DNA of 64,000 bases from Diadophis punctatus similis (GCA_023053685.1 JALIGW010000219.1:1-64000), one strand, 5' to 3'. Shown: positions 41,959-55,907, counted from the stretch's first letter. Program-made: numbers and translations. The notes: generated by a model not told the origin, from the letters alone.

Positions 41959-43140
41959 AGATCCATCCTTCCTTATCTTCTTGAGAAGCTTGTTTGATGC
42001 TACTATTGGCTGTGACTTTCCCGCTACAAGAATGCTTCTGGTTTGCCTGGGGAATTCTGGGAATTGAAGTCCACCCATTTTAAAGCAGCCAAGATTGAGA
42101 AACACTTGTTTCAGAAGGAAGCAAAATAATGTGGATGGAGGAAAATGAAGGTCAGTGTTATTTGTTATGAGAAGTACTCAGGCAATGAATTAATCAAAAA
42201 AATTGCATCAAAATGGCTCCATCATTTATTCTGGTATGGAGAATATTCACCATATCAGAGCAGCTGTGAGGACCCGACCCTTACTGGGAAAATAAACCGT
42301 GGCGCCTATATTATAAATCAGCAGTGCCCTATGTGCATTTCTTCTTCCTTCGTGCGTTGTTATGTGAAAATCTTATTTCACAGACAATGACAGGGCAACA
42401 ACAGCAGTTTAGTCAGCCCAAACACAACAGTAAATAAAACATAATATTGCAGAAGCAAAAATTCCCTCATGCTGAGCTCTGGTCTGGTGGCTTCATGGTG
42501 ACTTAAGACCTCTGAACTCTTTTCTTGGAAGCAACAGAGAAATGACTTGCTATTTCTTTTCCAGGGAAGCTTCCCTCCGCCCCCGCTCCCCCCAATCTAG
42601 CCCAACCCTAGGATTCCTTGGAAATTTATCTTCCAAAAATTCTAGGAGATCTGCGTAGAAAAGATGAATGGGGTCCAAGCTCACACCCCATTTTTTACAT
42701 GTGTCATGTGCTCAAAGCTGCTATACTGGACTCCCCACTCCATGGATTCCCTCTGGGGCTGACTCTGCTTCGATCAGCAACACACAGCCTCTGTCTGCAC
42801 AACCCCCACCCTGTTCCCAAGTGTGATGGAAACACAACTACTCCGAGTCCCACCATGACAAATAAGGGGTGGGCTTTGCTGGCCCATATTTTGGCCTTCG
42901 CATACAGCCCTCTGCAAGGTTTAGGAATGTGAAGTAAATAGGTTTAGTCAAAGGCATTAAAGAGAGAGCAGCCCTGGAACGCTTTAGGAAGGCTTTCTGT
43001 AGACGCTCAAAGCTCTTGGCCATAATAGCTGCAATTAATTGGCCAGAACTGTATTATATTAAGCAGCTCCTTTGGTTTTCAGCTAGCAATCTACACATTA
43101 AAAAGAAATAGGACAAGAAATACTAGCAAACGGTTTAGAA
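41959..43140. other. Mostly single-copy-looking segment
   Basis: A half fold-back hAT (GGGGAATTCTGGGAATTGAA at about 42049-42110) is the only repeat recognised. No exon identified. Confidence 0.35.
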
Positions 43141-43149
43141 ACTATGGAG

Positions 43150-44372
<1,223 letters not shown>

Positions 44373-44474
44373 ACATGCATAGATTAACTACCATAATCAT
44401 TTATCAGTTGCATAGGTATACTTATTTAAATAAAATACTGTTCCATTTCCAAATCAAAGATTATTAATATAGGG

Positions 44475-44883
44475 CAGTGATGGCGAACCTTTTTCTTCTT
44501 GCGAGCCAAAAATGGGAGTGCGCGTGCACGCTAGCGTGCATGCATGCCAGCACACAACCCCCCCATGCATGCCACACTGCGCATGCGTGCATTCCCACGC
44601 ATGTGCCCCTCCTGTTAGGCCGTTTTTCACCCCCAGTCTTCCCTGAAGCCTCCAGAGTGCGAAAAATGGCCCAACAGGCAAACTGGAAGTTCGGAAAAAC
44701 GGACTTCCGGTTTGTCCATTGGGCCGTTTTTCATGCCTCCTGAAGCCTGGGGAGGGCGAAAACGGCCTTCCCCAAGGCCGAAAATGAGCTGGCCAGCACA
44801 CGCATGCGCTCTGGAGCTAACATAGAGCAATGCCTCGCATGCCCTCAGATATGGCTCCGTGTGCCACAGGTTCGCCATCACGG
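44475..44883. mobile_element. hAT, CAGTGATGG family (409 bp), inverted
   Basis: Ends CAGTGATGGCGAACCTTTTT and CAGGTTCGCCATCACGG; exact TSD ATATAGGG (44467-44474, 44884-44891). Confidence 0.9.
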
Positions 44884-45341
44884 ATATAGGGAATCCTGAT
44901 TGACATTTTTAAATGGAGATGGGCTTTTTTTAAAAAAAAATCTCAAACACGCTTTTTTTACGAGTACCGTAGCTAATGAAAGACATGCATTTTGGTATGC
45001 CTTCTAAATCTAACATGCCCATTTAAATGAATGTTCTTCTGAGCCAAGCGCTCAAACTCAACATTGGCAGAAAGGTGAAAAGAGAAGGATAATTGCCCAA
45101 GGTCCGTGAGTGAAAACACAGACTGAACAGCTTCCGCTTTCTCCCCCTGCAAATAGCTCAGTTCAAGGAAAAGTCCGCGGTGACAATCACCATCATTTGA
45201 GCTCAAGAGGTTCAGGCTGTTCCTGACTGCAGCTGTTCAACCAAAGCCCCCCTCCCTTTTTTACATGTAGGGCAGGTCTGGCAGATGTGAAAAGGGGAGG
45301 AGCTTTGATTGCATGGCCACGACTAGATTTTGATATTTTAA
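44690..45341. repeat. Local duplication, source-like copy
   Basis: The right half of the hAT at 44475 plus about 450 bp of flank recurs at 46740-47401 with only a few differences. The flank (GCTAATGAAAGACATGCATT..) is otherwise single-copy here. Confidence 0.9.
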
Positions 45342-45371
45342 TCCCCCACTCACCTCCCAAGGATGCCTCTC

Positions 45372-45490
45372 TCCAAACTTGGCAACTTTAAGACTTGTGG
45401 TCTTCAACTCCCAGAATTCTCCAACCAGCTGGCTGGAAAATTCTGGGAATTGAAGTCCACAAGTCTTAAAGTTGCCAAGTTTGAAGACCT
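45372..45490. mobile_element. Fold-back hAT MITE relative
   Basis: TCCAAACTTGGCAACTTTAA with complement TTAAAGTTGCCAAGTTTG; centre at CCAGCTGGCTGG. Confidence 0.8.
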
Positions 45491-45595
45491 CCGCTTTAGT
45501 GGATCAACAGAATAATGAATATACAGGTAATCCTTGAGTTACAATCAGTTACTTACTGGCTGTTTGAAGTTGCGATGGACTTGCCTGGGGGGATA

Positions 45596-45784
45596 GCAAT
45601 AGCACTTAAGACTTATATACTGCTTCATAGTGCTTTTACAGCCCTCTCTAAGCGGTTTGCAGAGTCAGCCTCTTGCCCACAACAATCTGGGTCCTCATTT
45701 TACCCACCTCGGAAGGATGGAAGGCTGAGTCAACCTTGAGCTGGTAAGGATTGAACTCCTGGCAGTCGGCAGAGTTAGCTTGCA
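45596..45784 (-). repeat. tRNA-headed SINE, antisense, head truncated
   Basis: Tail to the ATTGAACTCCTGGCAGTCGG head variant; abuts a second SINE. Confidence 0.8.
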
Positions 45785-45803
45785 ATAGCACTTATACTTA
45801 TAT

Positions 45804-46036
45804 AGCAATAGCACTTAGACTTATATACTGCTTCATAGTGCTTTCCAGCCCTCTCTAAGCGGTTTACAGAGTTCAGCATATTGCCCCCAACAATCTGGGT
45901 CCTCATTTTACCGACCTCAGAAGGATGGAAGGCTGAGTCAACCATGAGCCTGGTGGGATTTGAACAGCTGACCTGCTGAACTAGCAGCCAGCTGAAGTAG
46001 GTTGCAGTGCTGCTTTTAACCACTGCACCACATGGG
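45804..46036 (-). repeat. tRNA-headed SINE, antisense, full
   Basis: A second head-to-tail copy with the GATTTGAACAGCTGACCTGC head variant, so the two neighbours belong to different subfamilies. Confidence 0.85.
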
Positions 46037-46451
46037 TACTTACAACCTGGATTTGAAGTTCCATTTTCTCTAAATTCTCTTTCAAGTATGTTAAACTGGA
46101 CAAGTGTTCGCTATGAGCTCTGATCAATGCAAGATAAACTAGAACAAGTATTTTCTATGATTCCAAACTGATGTATCTATTGATGCTATCTATCTAAAAG
46201 CTATCTATCTATTGATGTAATCCAAAACTGTCTTAATCTTTTTTGCAGCTACATCACCACACTGGCTCCCATTTAATTTTGCAGTCAAACACTCCTCCAA
46301 TATATCTTTTTTTCAAAAATACCTCAACCAACCCAGGTAATCCCACCTTTGCATTTCTGCATTTGTTTTTGGTTACCTGTTGCCAAAAATGGGATATCAG
46401 GATATAGGAACGTCTTTCCTGAAAATCTGTGAAAAAGACTGGACAAAGAAC
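46037..46451. other. AT-rich segment
   Basis: CTATCTATTGATG words near 46165-46225; nothing else recognised. Confidence 0.3.
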
Positions 46452-46525
46452 ATAGAATAATAGAGCTGGAAGGGACCTTGGAGGTCTTCTAGTCCAACCT
46501 TCTGCTCAAGCAGATGATCCTATAC

Positions 46526-48031
46526 CAGTGATGGCGAACCTATGGCACGCGAGCCACAGGTGGCAGGTGGAGCCATATCTGATGGCATGCGAGGCGTTGC
46601 CCTATGTCTTGCGTGCGCTGGCCAGCTGATTTTTGGCCTTCTTTTCGGCCGTTTTCACTCTCCCCGGGCTTCAGGGAAATCTCCTGAAGCCTGGGGACGG
46701 TGAAAAATGGCCCAACGGCCCAACCAGAAGTTCGGAAAAACGGACTTCCGGTTTGCCCGTTGGGCCATTTTTCGGACTCTGGAGGAAGCCTCCTGAAGCC
46801 TGGGGAGGGCGAAAACGGCCTTCCCCAAGGCCGAAAATGAGCTGGCCAGCACGCGCATGCGCTCTGGAGCTGACATAGGGCAACGCCTCGCGTGCTCTCA
46901 GATATGGCTCTGTGTGCCACCTGTGCCATAGGTTCGCCATCACGGATATAGGGAATCCTGATTTACATTTTTTAATGGAGATGGGCTTTAAAAAAAAAAA
47001 TCTCAAACACGCTTTTTTTACGAGTACCGTAGCTAATGAAAGACATGCATTTTGGTATGCCTTCTAAATCTAACATGCCCATTTAAATGAATGTTCTTCT
47101 GAGCCAAGCGCTCAAACTCAACATTGGCAAAAAGGTGAAAAGAGAAGGATAATTGTCCAAGGTCCGTGAGTGAAAACACAGACTGAACAGCTTCCGCTTT
47201 CTCCCCCTGCAAATAGCTCAGTTCAAGGAAAAGTCCGCAGTGACAATCACCATCATTTGAGCTCAAGAGGTTCAGGCTGTTCCTGACTGCAGCTGTTCAA
47301 CCAAAGCCCCCCTCTCTTTTTTACATGTAGGGCAGGTCTGGCAGATGTGAAAAGGGGAGGAGCTTTGATTGCATGGCCACGACTAGATTTTGATATTTTA
47401 AAGGTGGCACGTGGAGCCATATCTGATGGCACACGAGGCGTTGCCCTATGTCAGCTCCAGCGCCCATGCGTGCGCTGGCCAGCTGATTTTCGGCCTTCTT
47501 TTCGGCCATTTTCACTCTCTCTAGGCTTCAGGAAAGCCTCCTGAAGCCTGGGGACGGTGAAAAACGGCCCAATGGCCCAACCGGAAGTTCGGAAATGAAC
47601 TTCTGTTTTTGCCCGTTGGGCCGTTTTTTGCCATCCCCAGGGTTCATGGAAGCCTCCTGAAACCTGGGGATGGCAAAAAAATAGCCGGAAGTTCATTCAG
47701 GAAGCTTCCCTGAACCCTGGGGACGGCGAAAAACAGCCCCTTTGGTCGTTTTTAGCTCTCCCCAGGCTTCATGAGGCTTTCCTGCACCCTGGGGAGAGCG
47801 AAAAACAGCCCAACGGGCCTACTGGATGTCTAGAGGCTTCAGTGAGGCCTGTGTGCATGCATTGGGGGGGGCAGCGCGGAGGGTTGTGTGCATGCACGGG
47901 GGCAGCGCAGGGGCTGTGCTCATGCGCAGGGGGAATGGCATTGTATTATGGGTGTGGGCACGCGCGCGTGTGCTGTCGCACGCGTGCGCACCCTTTTGGC
48001 AGCCAAGCCAAAAAAAGGTTTGCCATCACTG
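46526..48031. mobile_element. Composite hAT (CAGTGATGG family) containing a duplicated block
   Basis: The outer ends CAGTGATGGCGAACCTATGG and GGTTTGCCATCACTG share TSD TCCTATAC/TTCTATAC (46518-46525, 48032-48039). Inside, the hAT left part is followed by a copy of the 44.69-45.34 kb block (46740-47401). The hAT then starts again from its internal AGGTGGCACGTGGAGCC. Confidence 0.8.
46740..47401. repeat. Local duplication, inserted copy
   Basis: Near-identical to 44690-45341. The right junction is sharp: GATATTTTAA|AGGTGGCAC instead of GATATTTTAA|TCCCCC. Confidence 0.9.
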
Positions 48032-48500
48032 TTCTATACCATTTCAGAGAAGTGGCTGTCCAGTCTCTTCTTAAAAGCCTCCAGTGATGGAGCCCCCACA
48101 ACTTCTGAAGGCAAGCCGTTCCATTGGTTAATTGTTCTCACTATCACAAAATTTCCCCTTAACTCTAGGTTGCTTCTCTCCTTTATTAGTTTCTATCCAT
48201 TGCTCTTGTCCTGCCTTCAGGTGCTTTGGACAATAGGTTGATGATTGACCTCTTCTTTGTGACAGCCTCTTAGATATTGGAAGACTGCTATCATGCCACC
48301 CCTAGTCCTTTTCTTCATTAGACTAAATGTATCCAGTTCCTGCAACCATTTCATCATATATTTCAGCCTCCAGCCCCCTAATTATCTTTGTTGTTCTCCT
48401 CTGCACTCTTTCCAGAGTCTCAACATCTTTTTTATATTGTGGTGACCAGAACTAGATGCAGAAGCGTGGCCTTACTAAGGCTTTTTAAAGTGGTACAAAA

Positions 48501-49263
48501 AAGGTTTTTAAAAAAACAGAAATAAGGTTATTTATTGACTTGATCCAACAAAACATCCCTTCTCATATAACTGCTGAAAATAGGTTTACTTTGGAAGATT
48601 TTGGCATCTGCATGACAATTGCTGATACACTGGATCTGAAAATCAAACCCTTGGCTGATTTTTACGCATAAATGGAACCTGAACATTTTTGCTTAATGGT
48701 TTAAAAAAAAATCAGCCAAACTACAGTGCCTACGTTCATGAGAGATGGTCTTAATATAAAATGAGCTATAGCGAAACTCTGCCTGCACACGAGAATGGCA
48801 TCAAATTATTACTACCGAAGGAATTGAGTTTTCGAGAAAGCAATTTTAAAGTACCTTTAAATTTTACAGTTACAGAATATCAGGAACAGAGTTGAGGAAG
48901 GCTTCTGTTTGCCTCTCCTGCAATGAGTAATTCAAAGATTTCTACAATTCTTGCTATGCTGCAGATTGGATTTTCCTACCTGGGGCCGCTCAAAGAATTC
49001 CTGAATGCAGACAGCCCCAGATCCCTTCCTACCTATGTCCAGTTTTGGTTCAGCCACGTTGAAGCTTCTCGAGGTTGGTTGGGAAAAAATACCAGACTGA
49101 AAGAAGGCAGTGACAAGTCACAACTTCTCTAAGAAATCCTCACCACGTGGCAGCACTAGCTAATCTTGACAGATTAAAAAAAAACCATCAAGAAGTCCAA
49201 GGGGGTGGGTTAGTCTGGAAAGTCAAATAACAAGCACATCCATGTAGACATACGGAAGCAAGC
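48501..49263. other. Single-copy-looking segment
   Basis: No repeat or exon recognised. Confidence 0.3.
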
Positions 49264-49280
49264 AACAATATACTACTCCT

Positions 49281-49774
49281 AAAGGAGTTTTGGCTTAACT
49301 AAAACAAATATCAAAAATTGCTATAATTGTGTCATGATCTTAGACAGTATAAATAATAACAAATTTCTACTTTTTCGCAAAGACTGGAACAAATTATCGG
49401 AATATATACAATTTTACAAGGTTTTAAAATATTAATCAAGCTGAACAAAAGAACCATTGTTGAAAAAGGAAAAATTGTTTTATTGTAATGATAATAGACT
49501 GAACATAATATAACAAGAGAAAAGAATAAGGAAAATATTGGAAGATATAAGAAAGATAATGATGTAAATAATAACTATAAAGAATAAACATCTTTTTGTA
49601 TCACTAGGCTGTAAAAGGATAGTGTCGACGAGATGGTTGACATATATGTTCAATGTTTTCTATACTCAAAGATATTTGATACTTTATTTATATATACATA
49701 TGTTTATACATGTTTTTATGTTTGTTTGTATGTTTGTTTGTCTTTTTAACATAATTAATAAAGACTTTTAAAAA
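49281..49774 (+). mobile_element. 5'-truncated L1 3' end
   Basis: Exact 17-bp TSD AACAATATACTACTCCT (49264-49280, 49775-49791); ends TTAATAAAGACTTTT plus an A run. AT-rich 3' UTR only. Confidence 0.85.
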
Positions 49775-49805
49775 AACAATATACTACTCCTGTAATATCC
49801 CAAAA

Positions 49806-49986
49806 GTGCTTTTTCAAAAGGCAACTGGACTTCCTTTGTTTTTCCTTGAAGACATTTCGCTTCTCATCCAAGAAGCTTCTTCAGTTCTTCGGTTCAGAAC
49901 TGAAGAAGCTTCTTGGATGAGAAGCAAAATGTCTTCAAAGGAAAAACAAAGAAAGTCCAGCTGCCTCTTGAAAAAGCACCTTTGGA
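49806..49986. mobile_element. Palindromic element, CTTTTTCAAAAGGCAACTGG ends
   Basis: Arms GTGCTTTTTCAAAAGGCAAC and the complement, centred near 49900 (AAGAAGCTTCTTCAGTTCT inverted). A partial relative lies at 57675-57770. Superfamily not assigned. Confidence 0.7.
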
Positions 49987-50212
49987 ACAACCAGGACCTG
50001 GACAATTGAAAATCTCCATAGACATACTTCTGTACTGATACCAATAAAACTGCATAGGTAGGTTCATATGGTCCACAGAAGTTGAACTTGAGTCAATGAG
50101 TCAGAGGAGATCTTTTCTGTCACTTCGGTCACTACCTTGAGGATGAGAAATTTGCTACAGTTGAGTTCTTCCCCAACAGTTAACAGATAATGTTCACATT
50201 TCTATTTTCTTT

Positions 50213-50461
50213 ATAGTGAGTCAAGAGAAGAACGGCTGTTGAGACTCTGGAAAGAGTGCAGAGAAGAGCAACACAGAGGATGAGGGGACTGGAAGCTAAA
50301 ACATATGAAGAATGGTTGCAGGAATTGGTGTATGTCTTGTCTAAGGATGAGGAGGACTAGGGGCAACATGGTAGCAGTCTTCCAATATTTGAGGGGCTGC
50401 CACAAAGAAGAGGGGGTCAACTTATTTTCCAAAGCACCAGAAGGCAATACAATACAATAGG
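50213..50461 (+). repeat. CR1 LINE fragment
   Basis: TGTTGAGACTCTGGAAAGAG through CAAAGCACCAGAAGGCAA. Confidence 0.85.
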
Positions 50462-50792
50462 AATAAGAATTGGAATAGAATACAACCTGGAAGAGACCTT
50501 GGAGGTCTTCTAGTCCACCCCTCTGCTCAAGCAGGAGAACCTATACTATTTCAGATAAATGACTGTCTAGTCTCTTCTTAAAAACATCCAGTGATGGAGC
50601 ACCCATGATTTCCAGAGGCAAGCTGTTCCACTGGTTAATTGTCCTCACTGTTAGGAAGTTTCTCCTTAATTCCAGGTTGCTTCTCTCTTTGATTAGTTTC
50701 CATCCATTGTTTCTTGTCCTGCCCTCTGGTGCTTTGGAGAATAATTTGACCCCCCCTTCTTTGTGGCAGCCCTTCAAATACTGAAATATTGG
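50462..50792 (-). repeat. CR1 LINE 3' end, antisense
   Basis: CCTGGAAGAGACCTTGGAGG to CTTCAAATACTGAAATATTG. It sits head-on between two sense CR1 pieces, giving a potential stem. Confidence 0.85.
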
Positions 50793-51095
50793 GCTGGGGG
50801 TGCACAAAGAAGAGGTGGCCAAATTATTCTACAAAGCACCAGAAGGCAAGACAAGAAACAATGCATGGGAACTAATCAAGGAGAGAAGCAACCTGGAACA
50901 AAGGAGAAACGTTCTAATGGTGAGAACAATTAACCAGTGGGACGGCTTGCCTCCAGACCTTGTAGGTGCTCCATCACTGGAGCCTTTCAAAAAGGGACTC
51001 GGCAGCCCACCTGCCTGAAATGGTATAGGGTCTCCTGCTTGAGCAGGGGGTTGAACTAGAAGACCTCCAAGGTCCCTTCCACTCTGTTTTCTATG
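50793..51095 (+). repeat. CR1 LINE 3' end
   Basis: Sense piece from CACAAAGAAGAGGTGGCC to CCAAGGTCCCTTCCAC. Confidence 0.85.
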
Positions 51096-51477
51096 TCCTA
51101 GATTGAGAATACAAGTATGCTATTCGTTTCCTGTCCCATTTTATCCCGCCTTTTCATCTTCCAGCCATCAGGCTCCACGGGATACAGATTCACATGTCAA
51201 GATGGTGGCTGAGATGGTGCAATGGAAGTTCCACCTGGGATTTTATACTGCACCACCATCCCAGCCAATGTGATTTCTTGGACCATACCTGCCGACATGC
51301 TGAAGGTTCCCACTAACAAATGATATCCACGACTGTTTATAATCCTATGCAAGGAAAATGCATGTCTCCAGCATCGCTGGACCACATTTCCATAATCCTC
51401 AGCCTAAATGGGCCAAGGAAGATGGAAGGAATAGTCTAGCCACATTTGGAGGGTCAACAGTTCCCTGACAATGACAC
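51096..51477. other. Single-copy-looking segment
   Basis: Nothing recognised. Confidence 0.3.
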
Positions 51478-51514
51478 ATACACACACACACACAAACACA
51501 CACACACAGTACAC

Positions 51515-51580
<66 letters not shown>
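51478..51580. repeat. (CA)n microsatellite
   Basis: Interrupted CA tract of about 95 bp ending in TATATATA. Confidence 0.95.
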
Positions 51581-51582
<2 letters not shown>

Positions 51583-51743
51583 AGCTGATAGGAAAGAGAA
51601 CCTTATGGCCTTAAAACTGCTGCCTTACAAGCAGACTGCCCAGGTTCAATTCCCACTAAGGGTATGGCTATCTGACGAGACCAAAATAGCTCGAAATAGA
51701 TCTATAATAGTCTCCCTTTATTTTCATTTATCAGCAAAAAATG

Positions 51744-51746
<3 letters not shown>
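51583..51746 (+). repeat. tRNA-Val-like SINE, copy 1
   Basis: GCTGCCTTACAAGCAGACTG followed by a B box AGGTTCAATTCCC, then a body (GGGTATGGCTATCTGACGAG) and the 3' end TTTATCAGCAAAAAATG leading into (CA)n. See 52265-52436. Confidence 0.65.

Positions 51747-51798
<52 letters not shown>
51747..51798. repeat. (CA)n microsatellite at a SINE 3' end
   Basis: About 24 CA units. Confidence 0.95.
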
Positions 51799-51799
<1 letters not shown>

Positions 51800-51801
51800 C
51801 T

Positions 51802-52186
51802 CAGGGTCGGGTTGCACATACCTCGCTACCGGTGCGCTGCCATGTTGCGTGCGCGCGCCCCCTCACACGATTTTGCTTCCTGCGCATGTGCAGAAGCGAA
51901 ATCTTGCCAAAATCTTGCGAGGGGACGCACGCATGTGTGCGATTCTGGCACTTTTTTGCTTCCGAGCATGCGCAGAAGTGAAATCTTGCCAAAATGTTGC
52001 ATGCGCAGGCGTCCCCTCGCGAGATTTTGCTTCCGCACATGCACGAAAGCAAAAAATCACCGAAAAAATCTGTGGCGCATGACGGACCGGTGAAGACGGC
52101 ACTGGAGCCATTGCACGCAAATTGGGCAATCGGCGGGTCCCTATTGGAGCGGCGCACTGAACCGCACCGGTAGGAACCCACCTCTG
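51802..52186. mobile_element. hAT-like element, GGGTT/AACCC family (385 bp)
   Basis: Ends CAGGGTCGGGTTGCACATAC and GGTAGGAACCCACCTCTG. Internal inverted GAAATCTTGCCAAAAT and CGCGAGATTTTGCTTCC blocks. The flanking CA repeat hides the TSD. Confidence 0.65.
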
Positions 52187-52264
52187 ATATATATGCTTTC
52201 TCCCATATTTGGGTACACCAGGATAATACGACAGAAAAACATATATAACTCCTTCCTGGTGAAG

Positions 52265-52436
52265 AGCTGATAGGGAACAGAGCCTGTGGCCTAATGGCTA
52301 AGCTGCTGCCTTACAAGGCAGGCAGCCCAGGTTCAAATCCCAGTAAGGGTATGGCTATCTGACGAGAGCTAAGTAGCTCGAAATAGATCTATAATAGTCT
52401 CCCTTTATTTTCATTTATCAGCAAAAAATGCTACAC
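52265..52436 (+). repeat. tRNA-Val-like SINE, copy 2
   Basis: CTGTGGCCTAATGGCTAAGC (A box), CTGCCTTACAAGGCAG (anticodon-arm-like, TAC in the loop), CAGGTTCAAATCCCAG (B box). The body and 3' end are the same as in copy 1. tRNA-like folding is clearer here. Confidence 0.7.
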
Positions 52437-52643
52437 ATACACACACACACATTAATAGGGCTTTGCTTGGTACCAGCATTCAAGAATTTAGATAGTGTAG
52501 TTGTTGTTCTCCTTGTGTGTGGCAGGGAGGGAAGATGGATTTTGGAGTGCAAATCCATAGCTCTCTCCACAATTGAAACTGGGTGCCAAAACTTGAAGCT
52601 TCTTGTGAGTCCACTAGGGGAATGCTAAAACTATCCTGCTCAG

Positions 52644-52767
52644 ATGGATGGATGAATATCCATCCATCCATCCATCCATCCATCCATCCATCCATCCATC
52701 CATCCATCCATCCATCCTTCCTTCCTTCCTTCCTTCCTTCCTTCCTTCCTTCCTTCCTTCCTTCCTT
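52644..52767. repeat. (CATC)n then (CTTC)n microsatellite
   Basis: CCAT units to about 52715, then CCTT units. Confidence 0.95.
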
Positions 52768-53640
52768 CTCTTTTACACACAAATGCACCAGGTTACAATT
52801 CTCACCCAACCTTGCTTGACCTTGAAAAAGTGTGCAAAGCTAACCCAATCCAGTTCTTTGATGGGATGCCCCCAGGAGAGTCCAGGCTCAACCAGGAACC
52901 AACTCGGAAGAAAGTAGGAGCAAATTATCATTCTCCCACTTCTGCAAGAACCCCTTTGCAATAGGTCACCTCAAGGCACTATTACCTTAGTTGTATTATT
53001 CAAAGAGTAAGAGAGCACTCACTCACTGCCTTGTCACAGTCAACTTGTGTTATTGCTGCTTCCTGGAATAATTCTCCAGGATTCCCTCCCAAATTTTTCC
53101 GTGCAGCCTGATCCTGCCAATTACTCAGAGGTAAAGCCACTGCTCACCTCTTCTATCTGAAAAAATGCATCTGAAAACAGAGGCTGAATTGTTAAGCTCA
53201 TGACTGTTTTTTTAAGACACCATCAGACTCCTTTCTAGGACGTTAACCTCGGGATATGTTTTCCTGAGCAGGCAAGCATATAATTCCCCATTTGTCGCCT
53301 TTCTTCACAATCAACGATTTTTTTTTAAAAAAAAAGAATGTTTATGATCCAGGACTGACTGACAACAATGAGGATAAAATGCACTGAAATCCAAGAAGAA
53401 ACAGATTTTGAAAGACTCCTTCAGATAATAATAAAATAGTTCTTTAAGTCCCTTTGCTTGTTGGAGACAAATCACAGCCGCTTGCAACTCACTCCAAACT
53501 TACACAGAAGTTAAATATTCATTCCGCAAACATCTTTTTATCAGAGCTTCTTGCCTGGTGCTTAATTAGCTAATTAGCCTTAGAGTTAGTTGCTTTTTAG
53601 AGTCAACCTCTCAGTCCATAAACTGAGAAGCGGGTTGCAA
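52768..53640. other. Single-copy-looking segment
   Basis: No repeat or exon recognised. Confidence 0.3.
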
Positions 53641-53647
53641 AGCCAGC

Positions 53648-54193
<546 letters not shown>

Positions 54194-54257
<64 letters not shown>
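54194..54257. repeat. (CA)n microsatellite
   Basis: About 31 uninterrupted CA units. Confidence 0.95.
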
Positions 54258-54258
<1 letters not shown>

Positions 54259-54549
54259 TCAATCCTCCCCCCCCCTCCACGAGCCATCGCCTCTGGTGCA
54301 CGGGGGTGTGGAACTTTCTCATCCACTCCTTGTATAGTGGGGACGGAGACTGCGATTTTGCACAAAACAGTCACACCCTTCTAACTCTGGATTTACGAAT
54401 GCCAAGGACAGACGTCCGAGGCTGAGCTGAAGGGCTTGGGAAAAAAACAGCTTCTGCATTTCAAAACATAAATGAAAACTGTATCATTGGCAATCAGGAC
54501 TGGGTGACAGGAGAACCTGGGTAATTGGTAGCTAATCACGGGACAGATC

Positions 54550-55045
54550 AGAAATCAACGGCCACACTGCATTCAGTTTTGGTCGCCACGATGTAGAAAG
54601 GATGCGGAGACTCTGGAAAGAGTGCAGAGAAGAGCAACAAAGAGGATTAGGGGACTGGAGGCTAAAACATATGAAGAACGGTTGCAGGAACTGGGTATGT
54701 CTAGTTTGATGAAAAGAAAGTCTAGGGGAGACATGATAGCGGTCTTCCAATATCTCAGGGGTTGCCCCAAAGAAGAGGGAGTCAAACTATTCTCCAAAGC
54801 ACCTGAGGGTAGAACAAGACGCAATGGGTGGAAACTAAACAATGAGAGAAGCAACTTAGAACTAAGGAGAAATTAATCAGTGGAACAGCTTGCCTCCAGA
54901 AGTTGTGAATGCTCCAACACTGGAAGTTTTTAAGAAGATGTTGGATAACCATTTGTCTGAAGTAGTGTAGGGTTTCCTGCCTAAGCAGGGGGTTGGACTA
55001 GAAGACCTCCAAGGTCCCTTCCAACTCTGTTATTATTATTATTTA
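54550..55045 (+). repeat. CR1 LINE 3' end
   Basis: From CATTCAGTTTTGGTCGCCAC to CCAAGGTCCCTTCCAACTCT, ending in TATTATTATT. Confidence 0.85.
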
Positions 55046-55905
55046 TTATTATAAGCAGAAGTTTCTCCTCCCCAGAAGGCTTCCCTGGGAATCGTTCACA
55101 CATTCAGCTCTTCACCCTTAAGAAGGCAGGATCAGAGGCAGGGGATCTGGCCAGTGGTCCTACTGACCCATACTACCCAGAATGTTTCTCGCACGTGGCC
55201 CTGGACATAAGAGGACTGGCTGACACCTGTGTGTTCACTGCTTGTCCACAGCAGGGCCGAATGGTGACATCGTAGCCTGATGCCCAAGAACGGAATGGTG
55301 GGCCCCCTTGTGACACCCCAATGCGGCTGCTTTCACACGGACCAGTTGTCTGAATGCAACAATAGGCATGCATCTGAAAACCAAATTATTTTGTGGGAAG
55401 AAAGATGGAACTGCAATAAAGTTATCTGTCATGATCATCAGTCCAGATGTTGTTGGGGCTTTCTTCCCCTTCTTCCCAAGATCTTTTTTTGGATAATGTG
55501 TGTGACAAGCCTTTGCTTGTCCTAGTGCAAAGGCGGAGGAAAGGCAACAGTTGTGGTTTCTTGACATAACCATAAATATCCCGTGGCACATAAGAAGTGA
55601 CTTACATTTGAAAGAGCCCTGAAGCTGAAGTGTCCCTGAACAATGAAAATAAGTCGTAATTGCTTTGGATTTTTTTGGCACTCCACCAAAATGTCCAATA
55701 TAGTGACTACATTCATACTGCTTGCTTAACCTGGTTGTTGAAGTGACCTGTCTTCTGGGTTTATGCCATCGTCTCGACAAACAGCCTGAATTCACACCAT
55801 ATGTCCAGACTCATAGACAGACACAAAATAATCCAAGGTGATGATTAACTGAGTTTAGCAAATTTTCACCTGTCCTGGTTAAGAGGATTGTGTGAATTTA
55901 TACAT
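55046..55905. other. Single-copy-looking segment
   Basis: A minus-strand open frame of up to 186 codons (55235-55795) has no family I recognise and starts at a non-ATG codon. Probably chance. Confidence 0.3.
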
Positions 55906-55907
55906 CC

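Larger units (their letters stand above)
46452..48500 (-). repeat. CR1 LINE 3' end split by the composite hAT
   Basis: CR1 text at 46452-46525 and 48032-48500 is continuous across the insertion (GATCCTATAC|CATTTCAGAG). Confidence 0.8.

Noticed and set aside
52290..52360. Functional tRNA-Val gene
   Set aside because: A and B boxes are present, but the acceptor stem does not pair well and a SINE body follows; a second copy with the same body shows it is a retroposon.
54622..54876. 84-codon frame
   Set aside because: CR1 LINE text seen in nearly all CR1 copies here; not a host gene.
55235..55795. 186-codon minus-strand frame as a novel gene
   Set aside because: The first codon is not ATG, no motif is recognised, and composition is like the surrounding sequence.
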